Below, one piece after another: positions 57,609 through 64,000 of a stretch of DNA of 64,000 bases. The notes under the pieces were generated by a model, which was not told the origin of the DNA, searched no databases, and was given only the letters and a program-made list of their open reading frames with translations. The stretch's first letter is position 1. Each line of letters opens with the position of its first letter. Made by a program: the position numbers and the translations under genes. The DNA is from Dimorphilus gyrociliatus (taxonomy: Eukaryota > Annelida > Polychaeta > Dinophilidae), in the NCBI GenBank assembly GCA_904063045.1, contig CAJFCJ010000006.1, positions 4,790,408 through 4,854,407 on the forward strand. Reading direction: 5' to 3'.

Positions 57609-58376
57609 ATTCCGTTTTTTTAAATTTCACTTATCATCCCCCTACTATTGATTAATATCTATCTTTTAAAGAAATATTCCATCTTTACCTATTTATTTAT
57701 TTCTTAAGCGTTTTTGAATACATTGAAATTATTTTCAAATAAATTCTAATGATTTGAAATTTTAGTTATAGCTGTTTTCGAAAAGAAGACGAAAATAAAA
57801 CGAGATTGACAATTGAAAAATTCTTTATTAAATTCTAATTGCAATGCTGTCGTGAGATCAAAACTCATCGAAATATATATTTTAGTCACGTAAAAGATAT
57901 ATCACCATATATATATATATATACAGTGTATATTCATATATGTTTTATTGTTGTTTTTTATATGTTTTACATATGTAAGTCGTAACGTTCGTGCTTAATA
58001 AACCACCCATAGATGGCGCTTTATATCTTTTAAATATGGTGATGATGGCACATTCGATTGTTTTTTTTTTGTTTTCTACGTTTCGACTTCTCTCCTCTAT
58101 AGGAGACTGTTTAAAAAATAGAATAAAGAAGCTTTTGAAAAAAATACCCAACTAAAATGTTTATCTTCAGTTGAGGGAATCTCCGTTCGTCGTTAATTAA
58201 ATTGAGGAGGCCTCCAGCAAGCACAGATTTTATCAATTTAATATCTTGAATCTTTTACCCGTGACGCAACTTTTAAAATATATGTACAGGGAAAATAATA
58301 AGCTCTTCTTTAAGGTAATATAAAAAATACATATACAAAAAAGTTCAATCATCACAGCCTTAAGAAGCCAATCTTT
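57609..58376. other. Non-coding stretch upstream of the small ORF / BICRA 3' flank
   Basis: AT-rich with a short (TA)n tract at about 57906-57925 followed by ACAGTGTATATTC. It includes the probable BICRA 3' UTR. Confidence 0.55.
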
Positions 58377-61218
58377 TCAGTTCAATATACTTTGTACGGC
58401 AGCGTCCAGTTCTAACGATCCATTCGTTGACTGAACGCTATCGTCAACTATACTTTCAAGTGGCATAGACGCACTTTCTTCCACCTTGGGCCGTTTAGGC
58501 TCAGGCGGTTCTATATTACGGTCTTCAAGTTGAAGCATTAAATCCTCTTCCGGAAAAGGAGGTAAAATGTCTTCATCGGGAGCAACAAAGTTTTCCACTT
58601 CTTCCATAGGAGTTTCCACATACTCTTCAGTGTCTAATTCCTCTTTAATTGGCACAAAAAAATTTCTCAATTCATTATATGATAATTCATCGTTATCATC
58701 TGCCAATCGTGGCGTTGGGAAAAACGTTGGTGAACTTCTATTTACTCTCAGTTTATCTTCCTCCAGTTGGGTTTTTTCGTTATTTATAAACATTCTACCT
58801 ATTAGAACCATTTCAGCACTTGGTACACGCCGCTAAAGAAATAAAAAATTATAAAGTTTATTTAATAAAATATTATCAACTCTTTTCTTTGTTATCTTAC
58901 TACTATTCTTATTTTAGCTTTCACTTACCATGCTTTCCTCCAGCATCAGCATATGAAATTTTGCTTGAAGTTGTTCCTTTTTCGCCAATAGTTTTTGACT
59001 TAGGCCTTCGAAGCATTCGTCGTCTATTTTCGTTGTTTATAAAGAAAAATAGTTTATTAATAATGACAATGACAATAATAAACTTTTTCGATAACTCTTA
59101 CCGTAGGCTAAAACTTCTTTTTGAGGCATTCGATGCTGAAATACATGGTAACGAACTAAACGGCGGCAAACGTCCTTTATATCTTTAAATGGTTCTTTTA
59201 TTTCAGGATTTAATGCAAATTTATGATCGTTGAGTAATTGATTATGGGCCATTTGAACGGGCGTCGTTGCCTGAACAGTAGTTTTTTTGACAGGCTGAGT
59301 AGGCGTTGCGAAAGTCTTAGGCATTGTTGCCGATGCTGTTACAATTGGTAGTTTCATTACGGGTGTTGCTCCTAAATCAGCTGGTAGTGTAACGTTCGCA
59401 TTTTGAAAGTTTGTTGCATTATTGATATGACCCTGAGCTTCATTGATAAAATGTCTATAAACTTTCATTTGTTTATCCTCAGGTAATCGTTTAATTCGCT
59501 CCTCTAATGACGGAGGTAAAATAAGTTTGTTATTCACGAGTTTAATATGATTTGCCTCAATACCCTGGGTAGCAGTCCCCTTTTGAATAGTTATGGTTAG
59601 TGGTTCAGTCTTTACAGGTTGACTTGTACAAACGTTATTAGCCGGTACGATATTAACAGGTCTTGTTGATTGTTGAATTCGTATATTTTTTTGCAAAATG
59701 GGTGATTTCTGAGGGAAAGGTGACGCCTGAGAGATGGTAACATTCGGAGGAACTTGGGCAATTGGCCTCGAAGGTTGTGCAGGTCTCGGATCATTTATTT
59801 TATTCCTAATTGCTTCATGAGCATCTCGTAGGGCTGCTAACTTATTTTCATCCTGAGGCCCTAACGGTTGCTTAGAAGAAAGAGAGTTTATTTCATTTTT
59901 TAAATGATTAACAATTCTTTCCAACTGAGGTTTGCTAAAAGTTGATGAACCAGAAAGTGTGGCTGCTTGCGGTTGGGATGAGGGCGACTCGGACGGTTGA
60001 TTATTACCGGTATTTTGAAATGAATTCGGAATTATCTGTTGCTGGTCTGTCCTCAAATTGTTACTAGGAACAACTTTAACAATATTCGGATCTGTCGATG
60101 TTGACGAGATCGTATTGATGGTTTGGCTTGTCTGCGGAATGAAATTTCTTGATGATGCTAATGTAGCAGAGGATAAGCAGCGAACAGTTACTGATGAAGT
60201 TGGTGGAGCTGAAGTTACAACGATTAATTTTTGTTTAAGTCCTAGATGATCCTGCAATTGAGATCGAATAGGTACAGGTACACCATTATTAGCTACAATC
60301 TGCAAAGGTTGCCTGGGAGGAGCCAAATTAGGCTGTACTGGATTGACCGATTGTAAGTTATATCCTTGAAAATTAAGATTTCCAACGTTAATTAAATTTA
60401 TGTTAGTGTTTTGTGGTTCGACAACTATCGGCTGAGTATTCGTGGGGCAGTTTGAGACAGGTTGTTGGGCTAATATTATTTGCTGCGGACTTTGAGATGA
60501 CGTTGAGTTAGGAGTTAGTAAAACCTGTGTAAGTTGTTGCGGCTGTAATATGATGTTAGGCTGTATCGCTCGCACTATTATATTCCCTCCTGAACCTGGC
60601 TGAACAGTCTGTTGCGGTCTTACACTCAGTGTTTTGTTAGGCAGTAACGATGCTATGTTGATTTGTTGCAGAGGAATGTTAGGGAGATTAGCTCCATTGA
60701 TAATAATCTGTTGTCCCTGAATAACGTTGTTTGGTGTACTCTGTCCAACTTTCGGTAAAACGACTTGATTCGGGGTAGCACCCAATTGGATAGCCGAAGC
60801 ATTTGATATAACATTGGAGTTAATTTGAATGGTGGCTGTGGCCGATGGTTTTTTTATAGGAGCTGGAGTGGGATTTAGTTGCCGGGGTGGTTCTTCTGGT
60901 GTAACCGGAACAGGTTCTAAGTTCGGAAAGTTGTCGAAATCGATCGATGATGAGAAAGAGCTCACGAATGCAGGATCGTTTGATAAAGATTCCACAGCAT
61001 CGATTAATTGTCCTATATCGTCGTCATCAGTAGCTGCAGGAATGAGTTCATCCAACTCGCTCGGGAGGCTGTGGATTATAGTTAATGTATTTAATTGATT
61101 GATATTCCATTAAAAAAAAAACACTTATTAGGAACAATTATAATCAAAATCTTTCTTTTTTTTTATTATAAATGAATTGAACGAAATTGAAACCGTACAC
61201 GTCTAAGCCATTATCCAT
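58377..61218 (-). CDS. BICRA: BICRA/BICRAL (GLTSCR1) subunit of non-canonical BAF
   Basis: Chromatin-remodelling subunit that defines ncBAF/GBAF with BRD9 (family knowledge). Exons 61218-61199, 61068-59102, 59023-58929 and 58832-58377 give 845 aa. The tiny first exon (MDNGLDV) uses donor gtacgg and joins LPSELDELIPAATDDDD in phase. The long second exon is Gln/Asn/Pro/Thr-rich and low-complexity, as in vertebrates, with a helix LPPSLEERIKRLPEDKQMKV. The GLTSCR1 domain is complete: PFKDIKDVCRRLVRYHVFQH, DDECFEGLSQKLLAKKEQLQ, KFHMLMLEESM and VPSAEMVLIGRMFINNEKTQ. The C-terminus (PEPKRPKVEE...LDAAVQSILN) matches the KRRK...IDSILN end of human BICRA. Confidence 0.9.
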
Positions 61219-62330
61219 GTCATCAGGACATCACGCTCTGTTCTGTCTGGGGTTTGGTTCGATCTGTCAAAATGTTAGATATTATTAAGATGAATAAAAT
61301 ATACTATTATTGCTTCTACTAAATCGCTTATATCGTGTTTTAGGGTGAAATCACTAGTCTTTTACTTTCACTTACGGATCTAACTGACAAAAAAACAGAC
61401 GACTGTTTTCTAATAGTACAACTTCCGGCATTAGCCGGTCGATAAACGCTTAAACGCGTTGGGATATTGTCGGGCGGCATTTTAATGGCGTACTGAGCAG
61501 AGTAGTGTATGCGGGTTTCGTGGGTTTGTCACTGAAATATTATTATTTGCAAATGATATACTCACCTTTTGTTACGCGTAAAACGGAGGTCACGCTCGTA
61601 CTACTTTCAAAACGCTTTCGCAGCCACCGGTTACTGGTGCTAATAATTGACATTTTACTCTTTGTAGTTTTAAGGCTTTATTGTGAAAGAAACATGTAAA
61701 AACATTCGTTTTATCTTCACTTGCAATATCTGACTGGCAAATTTAAGAGAATAGCCCCCACATGGTTTCAAGTTGACGTCGATGAAGAAGGCGGAGAAAG
61801 CGTTAATTATTTGCATATTATAATGATGTCTAAAGATAGAACGAAACAAACAAGTCGCTCCTCCCTCTTATTGCGAAAAGGCCTTATAATTTCAAGCTAG
61901 GAAGCTCCCTTTCATGAATTGGAGAAGTTTAAACCCTTTCCGAAAATTTCAACTCCCTTTAACACTAATTTCTTTGGTCTCCTCATAAAATAGTTCGCCT
62001 CCTACACTTTCCTTAAAAATCGGCCTTAAAGACTTCAGTTTGTCCATTCTTGTTAGAACATAGGTCTTATTTGAAAAATGCATTGATATGTGTGTCTAAC
62101 TTTTAAGTTTATCGATGGGGTTAAGTGTATTTAAGGTTAAGAGGAAAGGCGGTCAAGTGGTAAAGCGGTCTCATAAATATTCACGAAGTCTGGTTTCGAG
62201 GATTGTTCTATTTATCGGGTGTATCCAGGATTCCACGTTACCAAGCGTTTCGTCTGCTACAAAGTAAAAAGAAAATAGCATGATTGTTTTTATTTTGTAA
62301 TCGAGGAATTATTCATATTTATTTTAAGTA
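61219..62330. promoter_or_regulatory. Divergent region, BICRA (-) and TYSND1 (+)
   Basis: 1.1 kb. Around 61440-61520 it is CpG-containing with GGCGGCATTTTAATGGCG, another YY1-like pair, which marks a probable start-site region. A tRNA-like segment near 62142-62215 is listed separately. No exon is identified. Confidence 0.45.
62142..62215 (+). repeat. Possible degenerate tRNA-derived (SINE-like) fragment
   Basis: GGTCAAGTGG resembles an A box and GGTTTCGAGGATT, about 42 nt downstream, resembles a B box, close to the spacing in a tRNA gene. Stems do not pair well and no 3' CCA-side acceptor stem closes, so this is not a functional tRNA gene. A SINE head or chance match are the alternatives. 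Confidence 0.25.
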
Positions 62331-63942
62331 ATGGAAGTTCGTAACTACTCCTGTCTTATCGAGCTTTTAGGTGAGAGTAATGTGGCCCTTCCATCTAGTT
62401 CAAGTGGGATTTTAATTGATAGCCGACTAGGAATTTTATTAACTCATGGCACCGTCCTATTTGAACACCTTTTACATAACAACGATAATCATCGGCAGCT
62501 GTTGAAAAATCAAAGTGTAAACCTAGAAAAATTTAATTTACGAGCTAAAGTTTCCTTTGAAAAATTCGATAAAGATAATCAAAAGAAAAGGAGCACTTCT
62601 CATATACAATTATTTAATTGTAATCAAGGAAGTAGTGTCACTCCAAGAGATAACCATTCAGCGCAAGTTCTACAGATATTTGTTTGTCCAGAATTTGTCA
62701 ACGGATTGAACGATGTAGCACCGAAACATTCCGATTGGTCTTTCAACTATATTGATGACACAAGCGAAAAAGACCAATTAATCATTGATCTACTACCTAC
62801 GTTTGTGTTGCTAAGAATCGATAATTGGCGTAACGAAGTTGAAAATGATTTGAAAATATCACCTATTAAACTAGTTAGAGAAGGTTTAGAAGTATATTCA
62901 GTTGCTACTCCGTTTGCTAATCTTAGTCCAGGAGTATTCTTAAACTCTATTAGTCGGGGAATCATATGTAAAGCTACTGGAAAGCACAAGAGTGTCTTAC
63001 TGACCGACGCTAGATGTGTACCAGGAACCGAAGGTGGACCATTATTCGACAAGCAAGGGTAGGACATTCTAAATATTACATATGTTTACAGTTTAACCTA
63101 CTAATCTCCTTTCAGACGCTTGATAGGCTTAATTGCTTCGTCACTCTGCTGGAAAGGTGGAGAGTTTACCGGTTTGGCCATTGCTTGCTCAATTCAGAGT
63201 CTTCTTCGTTCACTTCCGTTATATAGAGCCATAACGAATATTATAAGGGAAGAGGACGTTGAATTCAGCCATGATCAACAAACATTCTTAGTAGAGAAGC
63301 TATCGAAGAGTGTTGTATACGTTAAATGTGGGGCTCTGAGTGGATCTGGAGTTGTGATCGAGCCTCAGATGGGTTTGATCGCCACTTGCAGACATGTGGT
63401 TGCCCAGTCGGCCTATAATCCTAGTTAGTAAAAGATATAATACAATTTGTATCTTGGAATATTTAACGAGTTAAAACGATTTCATTAAAAATAGCCAAAG
63501 TTAAATTAAGCGACGACTGTGATTGGTTTGAAACTGATGTGATATTTTCGACAAATTCTTCGAGTCCATACGATTTTGCACTGCTCAAAGTAAAACATTT
63601 TGTTGATTTGCCACTTTTGCCAAGCGTTCAAGTTGAAAATAATCCATTTGAAGGTAAAGTAATGTTCTAAAAACTCGTTCAAGATTTATAAGGTCTCAAT
63701 TAAAAACATTCTATTTTATTAATAAATAAAGGAGAAGAACTATTTATGATTGGACACGCTTTGTTAGAGGATAAAGCAAAATATTCACCTATTGTTAGTA
63801 CTGGCTGTCTGGCGAAGTTAGTCTGTCAAGATTCCCTTCCGGTAATGATTCAAAGTACAACAGTTATACTACCAGGTGCGAGTGGGGGAGCACTTTTCGG
63901 TAAAAATGGGCATTTAGTAGGACTAATAGTCTCAAATTCAAA
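62331..63942 (+). CDS. TYSND1: TYSND1-type peroxisomal processing protease, 3' end outside window
   Basis: Trypsin-like protease that processes PTS1/PTS2 proteins in peroxisomes (family knowledge). Exons 62331-63058, 63116-63423, 63495-63653 and 63732-63942 are phase-consistent, and the last ends at a donor (AAA before gtaaat), so at least one more exon, with any PTS1, lies beyond 64000. The N-terminal half is a degenerate protease fold in which the usual GxSGG reads PGTEGGPLF, with Glu in place of Ser. The C-terminal half carries a full triad: His in GLIATCRHVVAQ, Asp in PYDFALLKV and Ser in PGASGGALFG. Confidence 0.88.
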
Positions 63943-64000
63943 GTAAATACATTCAATAAATACTTGATAATTTATATTCTGTAAAAAATCTAAACTTGAT

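Noticed and set aside
61245-61280. GGTTCGA B-box-like sequence as a tRNA gene
   Set aside because: No A box at the right distance and no cloverleaf pairing.

Overview
This is 64 kb of nuclear DNA from a small-genome animal. Spliceosomal GT-AG introns are everywhere and mostly 45-75 nt long. The gene set is metazoan: MAGUK scaffold, tetraspanin, KDM6-type demethylase, kinesin-5, an EGF/collagen-like secreted protein, and a BICRA-type chromatin subunit. Coding density is about one gene per 2.5 kb, the base composition is AT-rich, and (TA)n tracts recur. There are no operons, Shine-Dalgarno sites, insertion sequences or CRISPR arrays. A compact lophotrochozoan such as a small annelid fits, but that is inference from protein flavour and compactness. 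Exon models below were built by hand from splice signals. For each complete multi-exon gene the summed coding length divides by three and the intron phases agree.

Layout. 1-4.4 kb: 3' part of a KDM6A/UTX demethylase (+), 5' exons outside the window. 5.1-7.5 kb: EGF plus Gly-Pro-Ser collagen-like secreted protein (-) with freshly duplicated exons. 8.6-11.6 kb: cyclic-nucleotide-binding protein (-) with a nested gene in its largest intron. 11.8-14.9 kb: tetraspanin (-) and PDCD7/U11-U12 59K (-). 15.1 kb: a possible small secreted peptide and an orphan promoter-like block. 16.1-21.3 kb: NAA60 (-) and HERC3/4 ubiquitin ligase (+), head to head. 21.9-27.9 kb: Discs-large MAGUK (-) with an internal CRE-rich promoter and a phase-compatible alternative first exon. 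28.6-43.9 kb: a run of genome-maintenance genes: condensin NCAPH (-), SFR1-like recombination factor (+), an unidentified nuclear-type protein (-) sharing a promoter with kinesin-5/KIF11 (+), a cysteine-rich GPI-type protein (+), a membrane-anchored RGLG-like copine-domain protein (-), and replication factor C subunit 4 (+). 45.1-54.1 kb: IP6 kinase (-), an intronless choline kinase (-), a UBL-like/coiled-coil protein (+), nucleoplasmin-like FKBP (-) and ULK3 (+). 54.2-61.2 kb: a membrane-tethered GH35 relative with an altered catalytic motif (-), a small unknown ORF (-) and BICRA/BICRAL (-). 62.3 kb to the end: TYSND1-type peroxisomal protease (+), cut by the window edge.

Several promoters can be read. 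Head-to-head pairs share gaps of about 160 bp to 1.2 kb. An ATGGCGG (YY1-like) motif, sometimes with CACGTG nearby, recurs beside start sites. The kinesin-5 promoter carries CCAAT boxes and a CHR-like TTTGAA, as expected for a G2/M gene. The most useful leads are the duplicated helix-plus-(GPS)n exon modules, the Discs-large alternative first exon, the altered GH35 catalytic motif, the RING-less RGLG-like protein, and the unidentified gene sharing the kinesin-5 promoter.
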